From: Vibrio sp. S9_S30
GTDB lineage: Bacteria; Pseudomonadota; Gammaproteobacteria; Enterobacterales; Vibrionaceae
DNA length: 64,000 nucleotides
Assembly (NCBI RefSeq): GCF_014694455.1
Contig: NZ_JAAUWT010000014.1
Coordinates: 100,117 to 164,116 of the forward strand
Direction of reading: 5' to 3'
Position numbers and translations under genes: made by a program. The notes below the pieces were generated by a model, which had not been told where the DNA came from, made no database searches, and saw nothing but the letters and a program-made list of their open reading frames with translations. Every line of letters begins with the position of its first letter. Within the stretch, counting starts at the first letter, position 1. Below, piece after piece: positions 23,043 to 32,696 of the stretch.

Positions 23043-23678
23043 TTATTTGAGCTTTGCTAAAAATTTATCCGATTCAGCAATAGCCAATTTCATCTCTTGG
23101 ATCGCCACCTCGATGTCCTTCTCTAAACTCATAAACTCACCTTTCAGTGATCCAATAGCGCTCGCATTCAAGTTGTGCTTCAAATATAACGTGTTGTCTT
23201 GCAAGGTATTAAGCACAGGTTTCATTTTTTTCTCAGCCTGTTTCATTGCTCGCAACATGGTTTTGTATGATGCTTTGGTCTGTTTCAGCTTGGATTCACT
23301 ATCACGGCGAAGTTTATTGTTGGTATAAAGATTGAGCTCTTCTGCCCATTCATCAAAAAGGGCGTCAGACACATCTTCAATGGAACGGATTCGGCTGGAA
23401 ACCGTTTCGGCCGCATCTACGCTGTCTTCATACTTGGCGTCGATTTTCTTATACATCGACTCCAAGTCACCGCCATCAAACTGAGTCAGAGCAGACAGCG
23501 CTTCAAGTGCACTAGAAAACTCCTCTTGAGCTTTTTGTTGTGCGGTTCTGGCATTTTCCACCCTATCGACCATGATGTCACGTTTATGAATGCCCACTTT
23601 CTCCATCGCTGAGTAATACGTGGATTGGCATCCAGTAATCAAAAATAAAGATATTGCCATAGCAAAAACAAAACGCAT
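23043..23678 (-). CDS. DUF2959 family lipoprotein
   Basis: A 211-residue protein with a lipoprotein signal (MRFVFAMAISLFLITGCQS; LITGC lipobox, Cys at about 17) and a long helical, coiled-coil mature part (EFSSALEALSALTQFDGG, LKQTKASYKTMLRAMKQAEK). This fits DUF2959, secreted or outer-membrane lipoproteins of unknown function. The start at 23678 has AGGA upstream on the minus strand; a longer frame of 43 codons has no support. It is divergent from yihY. Confidence 0.82.
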   Translation of the reverse strand: MRFVFAMAISLFLITGCQSTYYSAMEKVGIHKRDIMVDRVENARTAQQKAQEEFSSALEALSALTQFDGGDLESMYKKIDAKYEDSVDAAETVSSRIRSIEDVSDALFDEWAEELNLYTNNKLRRDSESKLKQTKASYKTMLRAMKQAEKKMKPVLNTLQDNTLYLKHNLNASAIGSLKGEFMSLEKDIEVAIQEMKLAIAESDKFLAKLK

Positions 23679-23738
23679 TTGGATTTCCTTTTCGTATAGA
23701 ATTGGAAGAACTATGGACGACTTAACAAGGAGATACAA

Positions 23739-24596
23739 GTGAAGTTCGAAGAGATAACCGTTCATTCTCAACAATTTTTCCGCTATCTGCTTGGACGCAT
23801 GGGACACGATCGTTTAACCGTGAGTGCGGGGTACATGGCGTACATCACGTTATTATCGCTTGTTCCTATGTTGACCGTGTTGCTCTCAGTGCTTTCTACG
23901 TTTCCGGTGTTTGCCAATGCAGGCGATGTGCTTCAAGAGTTTGTGATTACTAATTTTGTGCCAGCTGCTGGCGCCGCCGTGAAGTCGGCACTGAATGACT
24001 TTGTTGCGAATACCGGGAAAATGACGGCAGTCGGTGGGGGATTTTTGTTTGTGGCAGCGTTAATGCTGATTTCCAACATTGATAAAAACTTGAACTATAT
24101 TTGGCGTGTAGAAAAAAAACGCCGCCGCGTGTATTCGTTTTCCATGTATTGGATGGTGTTAACGCTAGGTCCGATTCTGGTAGGAACGTCTATTGCAGCA
24201 ACGTCTTATGTGACGTCTCTCAATTTGATTGAAAGCGAGACCATATCGACGGTGTACTCAGAATTATTGAGTGGGTTGCCTTTTATTTTATCTTTCTGTG
24301 CATTCATGGGGCTATACATGTTGGTGCCAAACAAGAAGGTAATGTTGAAAGATGCAGCGCTAGGCGCTCTCGTGGCTGCCATACTGTTTGAACTGAGTAA
24401 AAAGGGCTTTGCTATGTATATCACTCAGTTCCCGTCTTACCAGCTTATTTACGGTGCATTGGCGGCCATACCGATTCTTTTTGTGTGGGTTTACCTCTGT
24501 TGGTTGATTGTTCTGGTAGGAGCAGAAGTGACGGCAAGCCTTGGAGAACGAGAATTGTGGTACCATACTGAGCCTGAAAATGAAGCAGAACAATAA
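23739..24596 (+). CDS. yihY: YihY/BrkB-family inner-membrane protein
   Basis: A 285-residue protein with six to seven membrane segments. SAGYMAYITLLSLVPML (about 29-45) and the later FVWVYLCWLIVLVGAEVTA are the family hallmarks. It was once called RNase BN (rbn), a name since moved to another gene; its function is unclear. Translation starts at GTG 23739 behind AAGGAG. It is followed by dtd at 11 bases, as in E. coli. Confidence 0.9.
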   Translation: MKFEEITVHSQQFFRYLLGRMGHDRLTVSAGYMAYITLLSLVPMLTVLLSVLSTFPVFANAGDVLQEFVITNFVPAAGAAVKSALNDFVANTGKMTAVGGGFLFVAALMLISNIDKNLNYIWRVEKKRRRVYSFSMYWMVLTLGPILVGTSIAATSYVTSLNLIESETISTVYSELLSGLPFILSFCAFMGLYMLVPNKKVMLKDAALGALVAAILFELSKKGFAMYITQFPSYQLIYGALAAIPILFVWVYLCWLIVLVGAEVTASLGERELWYHTEPENEAEQ

Positions 24597-24607
24597 GGAA
24601 TGGGTGG

Positions 24608-25042
24608 ATGATCGCCTTAATTCAAAGAGTCAGTGAGGCTGCAGTCCACGTCAATGGCGAATCCGTTGGCGAGATCAACAAAGGGATACTCATCCTGCTT
24701 GGTGTTGAAAAAGAAGACGACGAAGCCAAGGCTAAACGGCTGATGGAGCGTGTTTTAACCTACCGGATTTTTGACGATGATCAGGGGAAAATGAATCTGA
24801 ATGTCCAAGAAGTGAACGGAAGTGTTTTAGTCGTGTCTCAATTTACATTACCAGCGGACACAAAAAAGGGGACGCGCCCGGGTTTCTCCAAAGGTGCCCA
24901 TCCCGTTGAGGCAGAGCGTTTGTACGATTATTTCTCTGATCGATGCGCTGAAAAAATCAGTACAGAGCGAGGAAGGTTTGGTGCGGATATGAAAGTCTCA
25001 TTGGTCAATGATGGACCGGTGACTTTCTGGCTACAAGTGTAG
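24608..25042 (+). CDS. dtd: D-aminoacyl-tRNA deacylase
   Basis: A 144-residue DTD that removes D-amino acids (and glycine from tRNA-Ala) wrongly joined to tRNA. The two signatures that form the active site across the dimer are present: SQFTLPAD (Thr near 80) and the C-terminal NDGPVTFWLQ, whose Gly-Pro acts as the chirality filter. It follows yihY closely in an operon-like layout. Confidence 0.96.
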   Translation: MIALIQRVSEAAVHVNGESVGEINKGILILLGVEKEDDEAKAKRLMERVLTYRIFDDDQGKMNLNVQEVNGSVLVVSQFTLPADTKKGTRPGFSKGAHPVEAERLYDYFSDRCAEKISTERGRFGADMKVSLVNDGPVTFWLQV

Positions 25043-25117
25043 GGTTTGTTGACTTTTAGAACACAGTTTAATCGAGAAAGGTAAACCGTCCCGAGCAAGA
25101 TTATGCGTTCAATCTCC

Positions 25118-25155
25118 GTACAAGCTTTCAATTTCAGTGCAAGCTTTCAATTTCA
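25118..25155. repeat. 19-bp tandem duplication upstream of yiiD
   Basis: GTACAAGCTTTCAATTTCA (25118-25136) is followed directly by GTGCAAGCTTTCAATTTCA (25137-25155), one mismatch. It lies in the 142-base gap between dtd and yiiD, with part of a further copy (TTCAATCTCC) just before it. Confidence 0.88.
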
Positions 25156-25184
25156 GAAAGAGTGCTAACGAGCAAAGGAATTTC

Positions 25185-26120
25185 ATGTTTAAACTAGTCA
25201 CCCCCAAAACAGCGAATCATCTGAATAAGTATTACCACTTTCGCTGGCAAATGCTGCGCGAACCTTGGCGTTTGCCTGTCGGTTCGGAAAGGGATGAATA
25301 CGATGAACTTAGCCATCACCGAATGATTGTGGACGGCAAAGGTCGCCCGATGGCCATTGGGCGTTTATACATTACGCCTGATAATGAAGGTCAGATACGT
25401 TATATGGCGGTGAAGCCGAACCGCAGAAGTAAAGGCATCGGGTCGCTGGTCATGGTGGCACTAGAGTCGTTTGCTCGGCAAGAAGGCGTGAAGCGCTTGG
25501 TGTGTAATGCACGTGAAGACGCGATTGCTTTCTACGAGAAAAATGGCTTTGAAAGCCAAGGTGAACTCAGTGACGAACGGGGTCCCATGCGTCATCAGCA
25601 AATGGTGAAATCGCTGGATCCATTGGCGAACGTGTTGAGACGGCCGGAATGGTGTGCGGAATTGCAAGATCGTTGGGAAAGTCAAATTCCTATCAGTGAT
25701 AAGATGGGGATTAAAATCAATCAATACACCGGTTACCGTTTTGAGTGCAGTGCTCAACTAAACCCTAACTTAAATCCTCACAACACCCTGTTTGCGGGTT
25801 CAGCGTTTACTTTGGCGACGTTAACAGGTTGGGGCATGACTTGGTTGTTGATGAAAGAGCGTGAATTGGAAGCGGATATTGTGCTGGTGGATAGCCGCAT
25901 ACGTTACTGTCACGCGGTGGAGCAAAGTCCAATAGCGGCGACGTCACTGGATGGTATCAGTGGAGACTTAGATAGGTTGGCTTCAGGGCGTAAGGCTCGA
26001 GTGGTCATTAACGTGACGATTTACAGTGGTGAGCATGCCGCTGTAGAGTTCACTGGCACTTACATTCTCTTACCTAATTATCAAGGAATGCTTGGACGTA
26101 AGGAATGCCAAGGTACGTAA
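25185..26120 (+). CDS. yiiD: Bifunctional GNAT acetyltransferase / YiiD-type thioesterase-fold protein
   Basis: A 311-residue two-domain protein. The N-terminal GNAT domain (about 1-150) has the acetyl-CoA loop in RRSKGIGSLVM, and the C-terminal domain (about 165-305) matches the YiiD hotdog thioesterase fold (NPHNTLFAGSAFTLATLTGWG, ADIVLVDSRIRYCHAV). In E. coli the YiiD protein has been linked to starting fatty acid synthesis by making acetoacetyl-ACP. The ATG at 25185 has AAAGGAA upstream. It lies after dtd as in E. coli. Confidence 0.85.
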   Translation: MFKLVTPKTANHLNKYYHFRWQMLREPWRLPVGSERDEYDELSHHRMIVDGKGRPMAIGRLYITPDNEGQIRYMAVKPNRRSKGIGSLVMVALESFARQEGVKRLVCNAREDAIAFYEKNGFESQGELSDERGPMRHQQMVKSLDPLANVLRRPEWCAELQDRWESQIPISDKMGIKINQYTGYRFECSAQLNPNLNPHNTLFAGSAFTLATLTGWGMTWLLMKERELEADIVLVDSRIRYCHAVEQSPIAATSLDGISGDLDRLASGRKARVVINVTIYSGEHAAVEFTGTYILLPNYQGMLGRKECQGT

Positions 26121-26133
26121 GGGATACCGAATA

Positions 26134-28062
26134 TTAAGGTATGAGCTTTTCTGATGCCTGACAATCTTTGCGTGTAATAGGTGTACTAGAGAGGGGTTGG
26201 TATTGCCACTCTCCACATTCCCCCTTTAGCATGAGTGTAATGCTGCCTTTTTCTGTATTGACCAAATCAACATTCCCAAGAATCGATCCTGTAAAATCAC
26301 TACCCTGAATGCGTGATTCTTGCATTGTGATTCTTCCTCTATCGACATCGATAACGAAGTCAGACACGGAAACAGGCTCTGGTTCTTTCTTGGATAGCTC
26401 AAGAGGGATGCTGGGATCCATCAGTGCAGCGAAGTGAGAGGTGGTCGTTAAGTCGCGAAATTGGGTCGAAATGAAGCCTGAAACACTGTGATTGAACGAC
26501 GCGGCGTCTCCCGACAATCCTGAGAGCTCAAATTGGGTGTCAGCCAGACCTGATAAGTCGAGTGGCAGTGGGTGAAGGTACTGAAGTGTCTCGATTGGAA
26601 TGCCGTCACCTTGGAATTTGAGCGTCCATGGTTGGCTATATTGACTATAATCCCATTGCCCTTGTGCGCGAATAATTCCATCGCTCACTGGGAAGATGAC
26701 CTTATCCAGATAACTGATGCCTGCGTTGGCACGTGCTTCCACAAGGAGTTGAGAACCAATCAGCTTCCCAATATTGGCGCTGTTGGCTGTTAAGGTTAAC
26801 TGTCCTTGCCATAAGCCAACTTGACCATTTCTTAATATATCTAATTGATTACCTTGGATATTCAATCCGGAAATCTGACGTTTTGGCTCTGAGTTTAAGT
26901 CAATGTACTGTGCGCGTTTTACCGAAAGCTGATCAATGGTCAGATTGGTGAGACGATCGATTTGCGCTTTAAAGGGGGATAGAGACAGCTCGCTGTCGGT
27001 GTACCACTCAATCCCCGTTAAGTTAAGTTGCGCTAAATGCCAAGTATCGGGCGTAAACTCACCATTGACCTGAATATACCCTTGATTCATTCCAACATTA
27101 GCACTTTGAACGGTAATAAGATCCGGTGAAAAGCTGGCTTCAAGAGCAGGCTCTAACCAAAGTTGATCGGCATACTCAATGCTTTCAGCGTCGAGTGAAA
27201 TGGAACCAGAAGGCTGTTTCCATAATTGGAAGGGAAAGCGAATGTTTTCCAATGTCATGTCTGCTTGAACCATTGCAAAAGAGGGAAACTCAAGATCGCT
27301 GCGCAGTACATCTAAGCGTTTTATGACAATTTCAGCGCTGTCTGCCCATTTGAATGTCTTGATGGTTTGCCAATCATCTTTAGTGACAGTCAGTTCATTC
27401 AGCGCGGCGTTAACGACGTTCCAGCGCCCGTTTTTCCATTCGGCTTGTCCTGATAGTGCGCCACCACGCCAATTGAAAGAGAGCCCATATATCTTTTTGC
27501 TGTCTCCAAAAATGTCGGCATCCAAAAGGACATTATTGAACGCTTCATTTTGCCAATAAATTTGATCGGCGCTCAATTGAGTTTCGCCGTACCAACGCCA
27601 GATAGGATGATCGCTAACAACGGGTTGTTTAATTTGGAATTTCAGCCCTCTTACAATCCATTCAGGGCTCGAGAAATCGAGGTTGTCTACGGCGAACTGG
27701 TGAACTTGAACAAAAGAGAGGGGGCGAATGTTAGGCACTCCCTTTTGTAATTGCAGCCCACTAAGCTGCAAACTCGCAATGCTGATTTTTGTGCCACTCA
27801 AGAGTTCAGAGTCGAGCCAGATGTTTACGGTTTCGATGAACATGGGTTCAGGCTGCGTTGAAAGTTCAACGCCATAGAGTGTTAATTGGTAAGGGGATTG
27901 ATACTCCACGTTTTCAATTTGGATGGTGAGGTTGCTCAGCTGATTGGCAACAAAATTCACCACTGGCGTGGCGTAGCGGGTATGCAGGCTGCCAAATAAT
28001 GCCAGCACTGAAACAACGATCAGCAGTAAGAATAAAACCACAACCGTAGAGGCTTTTCTCAT
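26134..28062 (-). CDS. AsmA-family inner-membrane-anchored protein
   Basis: A 642-residue protein with one N-terminal membrane helix (about 7-26) and a long periplasmic part rich in beta strands. The C-terminal LSGLADTQFELSGLSGDA and FVIDVDRGRITMQES belong to the AsmA C-terminal region. AsmA-like proteins bridge inner and outer membranes and are thought to move phospholipids. The start at 28062 (MRKAS) is the first ATG; a TTG at 28107 would add 15 residues. It is convergent with yiiD, with only 13 bases between stops. Confidence 0.8.
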   Translation of the reverse strand: MRKASTVVVLFLLLIVVSVLALFGSLHTRYATPVVNFVANQLSNLTIQIENVEYQSPYQLTLYGVELSTQPEPMFIETVNIWLDSELLSGTKISIASLQLSGLQLQKGVPNIRPLSFVQVHQFAVDNLDFSSPEWIVRGLKFQIKQPVVSDHPIWRWYGETQLSADQIYWQNEAFNNVLLDADIFGDSKKIYGLSFNWRGGALSGQAEWKNGRWNVVNAALNELTVTKDDWQTIKTFKWADSAEIVIKRLDVLRSDLEFPSFAMVQADMTLENIRFPFQLWKQPSGSISLDAESIEYADQLWLEPALEASFSPDLITVQSANVGMNQGYIQVNGEFTPDTWHLAQLNLTGIEWYTDSELSLSPFKAQIDRLTNLTIDQLSVKRAQYIDLNSEPKRQISGLNIQGNQLDILRNGQVGLWQGQLTLTANSANIGKLIGSQLLVEARANAGISYLDKVIFPVSDGIIRAQGQWDYSQYSQPWTLKFQGDGIPIETLQYLHPLPLDLSGLADTQFELSGLSGDAASFNHSVSGFISTQFRDLTTTSHFAALMDPSIPLELSKKEPEPVSVSDFVIDVDRGRITMQESRIQGSDFTGSILGNVDLVNTEKGSITLMLKGECGEWQYQPLSSTPITRKDCQASEKLIP

Positions 28063-28125
28063 CTTCCTTGTTCCAAATTTTTCAATCCAGCTTTCAGATT
28101 GGCTCAATTATTGATTGGATTCAAT

Positions 28126-28150
28126 AAAAAGCCCCTCGAAAGAGGGGCTT
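28126..28150 (-). terminator. Rho-independent terminator of pckA
   Basis: AAGCCCCTC-GAAA-GAGGGGCTT is a perfect 9-bp stem with a GNRA-type loop; the A5 at 28126-28130 becomes the T-run on the minus strand. It ends pckA before the AsmA gene. Confidence 0.93.
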
Positions 28151-28188
28151 GGTAATGGATTTGCTACTTTAATCCACTTTCATAAGCC

Positions 28189-29814
28189 TTAACCGAGTTG
28201 AGGCCCTGCTGCAACCAACGATTTACCTTCATCGTTGTCAGTGTATTGAGCAAAGTTTTTGATGAAGCGATTGGCTAAATCTTCGGCTTTGCTGTCCCAC
28301 TGAAGTGGATCGGTGTAGGTATCTCGAGGATCAAGGATATTCGCATCAACGCCATGTAACGCAGTTGGCACTTCAAGGTTGAAGACGGGAATGACTTTCG
28401 TATCCGCATGGTCAATCGATCCATCCAGAATTGCATCGATGATTCCGCGAGTATCTTGGATTGAAATACGTTTTCCTGTGCCATTCCAACCAGTATTGAC
28501 GAGGTAAGCTTCTGCTCCAGCTGCTTCCATGCGTTTCACCAGCACTTCAGCGTACTGGGTTGGGTGCAAGGTTAGGAATGCCGCACCAAATGCAGCAGAG
28601 AAGGTTGGGGTGGGTTCCGTAATGCCACGCTCTGTGCCTGCCAGTTTGGCAGTAAAACCAGATAAGAAGTGGTACTTCGTTTGCTCAGGCGTCAGTTTCG
28701 ATACCGGAGGAAGCACACCAAAAGCATCGGCTGTAAGGAAAATCACTTTTTGGGCATGGCCTGCTTTCGATACCGGTTTAACGATATTATCGATATGATG
28801 AATGGGGTAAGAAACACGTGTATTTTCCGTCTTAGAGCCATCATCAAAATCGATTGACCCATCAGCACGAACGGTTACGTTTTCTAGCAATGCATCACGA
28901 CGAATAGCATTAAAAATATCCGGTTCGGCTTCTTTGGATAGGCGAATCGTTTTGGCGTAGCAGCCTCCTTCAAAATTGAAGATACCGTCATCGTCCCAGC
29001 CGTGTTCATCATCGCCAATCAGTTCACGTTTAGGATCGGTGGATAAGGTTGTTTTACCTGTGCCAGACAAACCGAAGAAGACAGCAACATCTCCCTCTTT
29101 ACCCACGTTAGCGCTGCAGTGCATTGAAGCAATCCCTTGCAAAGGAAGAAGGTAGTTCATAACGGCAAACATGCCTTTCTTCATTTCACCGCCGTACCAT
29201 GTTCCTCCGATGATTTGTACACGCTCTGTAAGATTGAAGGCAATGAAGTTCTCAGAGTTCAAACCTTGAGCTTCCCAATTCGGGTTGGTTGCTTTCGCTC
29301 CATTCATCACAACAAAGTCTGGATCGAACGAGGCAAGTTCCTCATTTGTAGGTCGGATGAACATGTTTTTAACGAAGTGGGCCTGCCATGCCACTTCTGT
29401 AATGATACGTACACTTAAGCGAGTATCTGGGTTAGCACCACAAAAACCATCAATAACAAAAAGACGCTTACCAGAAAGCTGATCCGTCACCAAGTCTCTT
29501 AGTTCTGTCCATATTTCTTGCGTAATCGGTTTATTGTCATTCTTACCTTGATCAGACCACCATAGCGTGTCTTTCGTCACCTCATCTTTAACGATGTATT
29601 TATCTTTTGGTGAGCGACCAGTAAAAATCCCAGTGTCGACAGCAACGGCACCAAGTTCTGTAACGGTGCCTTTTTCGTAGCCTTCTAGTTCTGGGCGTGT
29701 TTCTTCTTCAAACAACTGCTCATAACTTGGGTTACGTAAAACCTCAGTCACGCCAGTGATTCCGTGTCGGGTAAGATCGATGTGTGCAGCCTTTGTATGT
29801 TCCATAACGGTCAT
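28189..29814 (-). CDS. pckA: Phosphoenolpyruvate carboxykinase (ATP)
   Basis: A 541-residue ATP-type PEPCK, which makes phosphoenolpyruvate from oxaloacetate, the first step of gluconeogenesis. Visible are the kinase loop GLSGTGKTTLS (about 247-257), the metal/substrate segment IGDDEHGWDDDGIFNFEGGC and GRSPKDKYIV near the N-terminus. The start at 29814 (MTVMEHTK) was chosen because AAGGAGC lies six bases upstream; an open frame of 53 codons further upstream lacks a site. The upstream region contains a CRP-like site. Confidence 0.97.
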   Translation of the reverse strand: MTVMEHTKAAHIDLTRHGITGVTEVLRNPSYEQLFEEETRPELEGYEKGTVTELGAVAVDTGIFTGRSPKDKYIVKDEVTKDTLWWSDQGKNDNKPITQEIWTELRDLVTDQLSGKRLFVIDGFCGANPDTRLSVRIITEVAWQAHFVKNMFIRPTNEELASFDPDFVVMNGAKATNPNWEAQGLNSENFIAFNLTERVQIIGGTWYGGEMKKGMFAVMNYLLPLQGIASMHCSANVGKEGDVAVFFGLSGTGKTTLSTDPKRELIGDDEHGWDDDGIFNFEGGCYAKTIRLSKEAEPDIFNAIRRDALLENVTVRADGSIDFDDGSKTENTRVSYPIHHIDNIVKPVSKAGHAQKVIFLTADAFGVLPPVSKLTPEQTKYHFLSGFTAKLAGTERGITEPTPTFSAAFGAAFLTLHPTQYAEVLVKRMEAAGAEAYLVNTGWNGTGKRISIQDTRGIIDAILDGSIDHADTKVIPVFNLEVPTALHGVDANILDPRDTYTDPLQWDSKAEDLANRFIKNFAQYTDNDEGKSLVAAGPQLG

Positions 29815-29998
29815 AGGTGCTCCTTGTAGGGTATAAATTGTAGGGGTTTTGTAATTATTTATAGTTTTCTGCTCACCACTTTGGCAACTTTGAGCCATTC
29901 TCATCTCAGGTCTTGTTGAATATTTTATCCCTGGGTTGAGTAGGGTTTTTATGCTCTTGTCACAGTTTGGCATGCTTATTTTATCGCTCGCGCAATCC

Positions 29999-30014
29999 TT
30001 TGCGCTAGATCAAA
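29999..30014 (-). promoter_or_regulatory. CRP-like site upstream of pckA
   Basis: Read on the minus strand, TTTGATCTAGCGCAAA matches 12 of 16 positions of the CRP consensus TGTGATCTAGATCACA. It lies about 185 bases before the pckA start in a 343-base gap (29815-30157) that also has GCGCAA-TCCT-TTGCGC (29990-30005) overlapping it. CRP control of pckA is known in E. coli; this site is only suggestive. Confidence 0.35.
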
Positions 30015-30088
30015 AGGATTAATACTTTGACAAAAATAAGTATAGCGTACGGTGATATAAATACGTGTTTTAGTAGCGAAAAGGCATT

Positions 30089-30114
30089 AAAAAAGCCAGC
30101 ATTGAGCTGACTTT
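30089..30114 (-). terminator. Terminator of hslR-hslO
   Basis: On the minus strand AAAGTCAGC-TCAAT-GCTGGCTTT (one mismatch) is followed by TTTAATG; it lies 44 bases after the hslO stop. Confidence 0.7.
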
Positions 30115-30157
30115 AGAAAGTATTCTTACCGCTTATTAAAGCATGAAAAATAATGGA

Positions 30158-31033
30158 TCAGTGAAGAGTGTCGCTGCTGTTAGAGGCTTGCTCATAAAGC
30201 TCAGACACTTGCTTTTCGTCGAACGAATAATCTGTGCCACAGTAATCACAATGTAAAGAAACGGATCCTTCAGTCGCTAAAATGTCATTAATTTCATCTC
30301 GTGAAACGGTGATAATGGCGGCGCCACTGCGTTCGCGTGAACAGCCACAGAAAAACTCGACGGGTTGCGCTTCAAACAACTGTACTTTCTCTTGGTTATA
30401 AAGACGATAAAGTACATCGTTAGCTGGTAATCCAAACAACTCTTCATTTTTCACCGTGTTAGTGAGTTGCTCTAGGTGCTCAAAATCGTTCGGCGAGCCA
30501 GTGCCATCAGGCATGATTTGTAACAACATGCCAGCGGCATGCGCTTTACCTTCATGCTCACCAAGGCGGAACCACAGGCGAGTTTTAAGTTGCTCAGAGC
30601 GTTCAAAATACACTTCAAGGACATCAGACAATGTTTCGCCTTCGAGCCCAACGACACCTTGATAACGCTCCCCTTGCTTAGGCGCAATGGTGATGACGAG
30701 GTGCCCATTACCCGTCAATTGATGCAATGTTGCATCGTCCGCAATAGTGCCTTCCCATCGTGCCACACCGCGAACTTTCTGATCATGATCGCCATTGATC
30801 ACGACGAGAGAAACAGGACCGTCCCCCTGCAACTGAAGTGTGATAGAACCCTCGAATTTTAGAGTGGCGGTCAGTAAGGTTGTGGCAACAAGAAGCTCAC
30901 CCAACAGGTTTTGAACCGGTACGGGGTACTCCTTGCTTGAAATGATTTCTTGGTATGTGCTATCCAGTTGTACCAATTCGCCACGAACGGATAAATCTTC
31001 GAATAGGTAGCGATGCAATTGGTTGTTTGCCAT
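30158..31033 (-). CDS. hslO: Redox-regulated chaperone Hsp33
   Basis: A 291-residue Hsp33. The N-terminal substrate-binding domain (LLGELLVATTLLTATLKFEG) is followed by the C-terminal zinc switch with four cysteines in CGC (about 232-234) and CDYC (about 265-268). In reducing conditions these hold zinc; oxidation releases zinc and turns the chaperone on. It follows hslR by 17 bases, so the two heat-shock genes are co-transcribed. Confidence 0.96.
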   Translation of the reverse strand: MANNQLHRYLFEDLSVRGELVQLDSTYQEIISSKEYPVPVQNLLGELLVATTLLTATLKFEGSITLQLQGDGPVSLVVINGDHDQKVRGVARWEGTIADDATLHQLTGNGHLVITIAPKQGERYQGVVGLEGETLSDVLEVYFERSEQLKTRLWFRLGEHEGKAHAAGMLLQIMPDGTGSPNDFEHLEQLTNTVKNEELFGLPANDVLYRLYNQEKVQLFEAQPVEFFCGCSRERSGAAIITVSRDEINDILATEGSVSLHCDYCGTDYSFDEKQVSELYEQASNSSDTLH

Positions 31034-31050
31034 GCGAGGAGCTCCAGCAT

Positions 31051-31440
31051 TTATTGATTCTTGAACTTAATGATGTCACGACGCTGTTTTTTATCCGGGC
31101 GTCTTTCCGGGCTTGGGCTGTGCAGGGTATTCAGCTTTCTTTTTTGTGCATTATCTTCACGTTTAAGAAGGCTATCTTCGGTTTCTCGGTAAAGCAGTTG
31201 AGCTTCTGGAGCGCCGCGACGTTGATCGGATATCTTTTCAATGATCACCGTTTTTTCTTCATTCCCCTGTCTTAGCACGATGGTTGCGCCAAGTTCGACA
31301 ATCTTGCTTGGCTTGGAACGTTGACCATTATAATGGACTTTTCCGCCATCAACCATATTCCGTGCTATAGATCGCGTTTTGTAGAAACGTGCCGCCCAAA
31401 GCCATTTATCGAGCCGAACCGTGGCAGTATTTGAACTCAT
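31051..31440 (-). CDS. hslR: Ribosome-associated heat shock protein Hsp15
   Basis: A 129-residue protein with an N-terminal S4 RNA-binding domain (VRLDKWLWAARFYKTRSIAR...GGKVHYNGQRSKPSK) and a basic C-terminal extension. Hsp15 binds stalled 50S subunits that still carry a nascent chain and returns them to the cycle. It leads hslR-hslO, divergent from the type II secretion operon. Confidence 0.95.
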   Translation of the reverse strand: MSSNTATVRLDKWLWAARFYKTRSIARNMVDGGKVHYNGQRSKPSKIVELGATIVLRQGNEEKTVIIEKISDQRRGAPEAQLLYRETEDSLLKREDNAQKRKLNTLHSPSPERRPDKKQRRDIIKFKNQ

Positions 31441-31698
31441 AGTAAATTCGTGCTTCTAATGATTGACTTGCTTCATTATTTACACAATGGTGACGAGTAC
31501 AGGGTTTTTCAACCTAAAATGGATGAAACGGAATCAGTCTAAAGTCTGTTAATGTGAATTGTTGCTAATCTTTATAAGAATGACATTTGGTATCCATCAA
31601 TTTATATGACAATGTGTCGGCCTTTGTGTAGGCTTTGGCTTTTATTTATCAGACTGCCTTAACATATCTAAAGTTTTATTATAGGGAGCGCAGGGTAC

Positions 31699-32655
31699 AT
31701 GTCATCTTCTGTGGTGCAAAAATATCAATTAGATCAGAAGTTTACTGCTTTTCTGACGTTCATCGTCAAACGACAAGGAAAGCTGAGTGCCTGGTTGACA
31801 TTATTGCTGATAGCCATCTCCGCATGGATTGTCGGGCAGCTAAGTTGGCAATGGGTTCCTCAAGATACAGGGAAAGCTCGTTGGTCACCGACGACCGTGG
31901 TTTCACAGGCTGGTCCAGGTTCCAATGATGGGGTATCGGGTGATGCTATTGCTTCTTTACTCGATGCTCATTTATTCGGTCGTTACTCCGATAAACCTGA
32001 GGCACAGCCAAAGCCAAAACCAGTGGTGAAAGATGCTCCTAAAACTCGTTTAAGTTTGGTTTTAGTTGGAGTGGTAGCAAGCTCCCCTGAAGACAGAAGT
32101 TTAGCGGTTATTGCTAATAGAGGTCAGCAACAAACCTATGGTATTGGTGAGCAGATTGAAGGCACGAGCGCTTCTCTAAAAGGCGTTTGGGTGGATCGGG
32201 TGATTATCGATAATCAAGGTCAGGACGAAACTCTGATGTTTGAAGGTGTCGAATACAGCAAGCTGGAGCCAAAAGATTCATTCGAACCACAAGATTCACC
32301 GGCACCGCCGCCATCTGATGATTCGAATATCGGAAATTTGTCTGATGTAAACGACATTGAGCAGGTCAGACGCGAAATTTCACAAAATCCTCAACAAATA
32401 ATGCAATACATTCGCCTTTCGCAGGTCAGAAGAGAGGACAAAATCATTGGTTATCGAGTTGGACCGGGTAGCCAACGAGAATTGTTTGATGCGGTCGGGC
32501 TTAAAGATGGCGATATAGCAACGCAACTTAATGGGGCGGATCTGAGTGACCCTTCAGCTATGGGAAAAGTATGGCAAACCATATCTGATATGACGGAATT
32601 GAACCTGACTGTCGAGCGAGACGGTCAAAGGCACGAAATATTTATTGAGTTTTAA
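31699..32655 (+). CDS. gspC: Type II secretion inner-membrane protein GspC
   Basis: A 318-residue GspC/EpsC. It has a short cytoplasmic tail, one membrane helix (about 32-50), the homology region that contacts the secretin N0 domain (about 110-180: TRLSLVLVGVVASSPEDRSLAVI, YGIGEQI) and a C-terminal PDZ domain (about 225-318: IGYRVGPGSQRELFDAVGLKDGD). It links GspD to the inner-membrane platform and takes part in substrate choice. It heads the operon; the 258-base gap before it must contain the promoter, for example TTATAA near 31571. Confidence 0.95.
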   Translation: MSSSVVQKYQLDQKFTAFLTFIVKRQGKLSAWLTLLLIAISAWIVGQLSWQWVPQDTGKARWSPTTVVSQAGPGSNDGVSGDAIASLLDAHLFGRYSDKPEAQPKPKPVVKDAPKTRLSLVLVGVVASSPEDRSLAVIANRGQQQTYGIGEQIEGTSASLKGVWVDRVIIDNQGQDETLMFEGVEYSKLEPKDSFEPQDSPAPPPSDDSNIGNLSDVNDIEQVRREISQNPQQIMQYIRLSQVRREDKIIGYRVGPGSQRELFDAVGLKDGDIATQLNGADLSDPSAMGKVWQTISDMTELNLTVERDGQRHEIFIEF

Positions 32656-32696
32656 ACCTGCGCAAAGCTGCGTTGGGGTATGAGTGGGAGTATCAC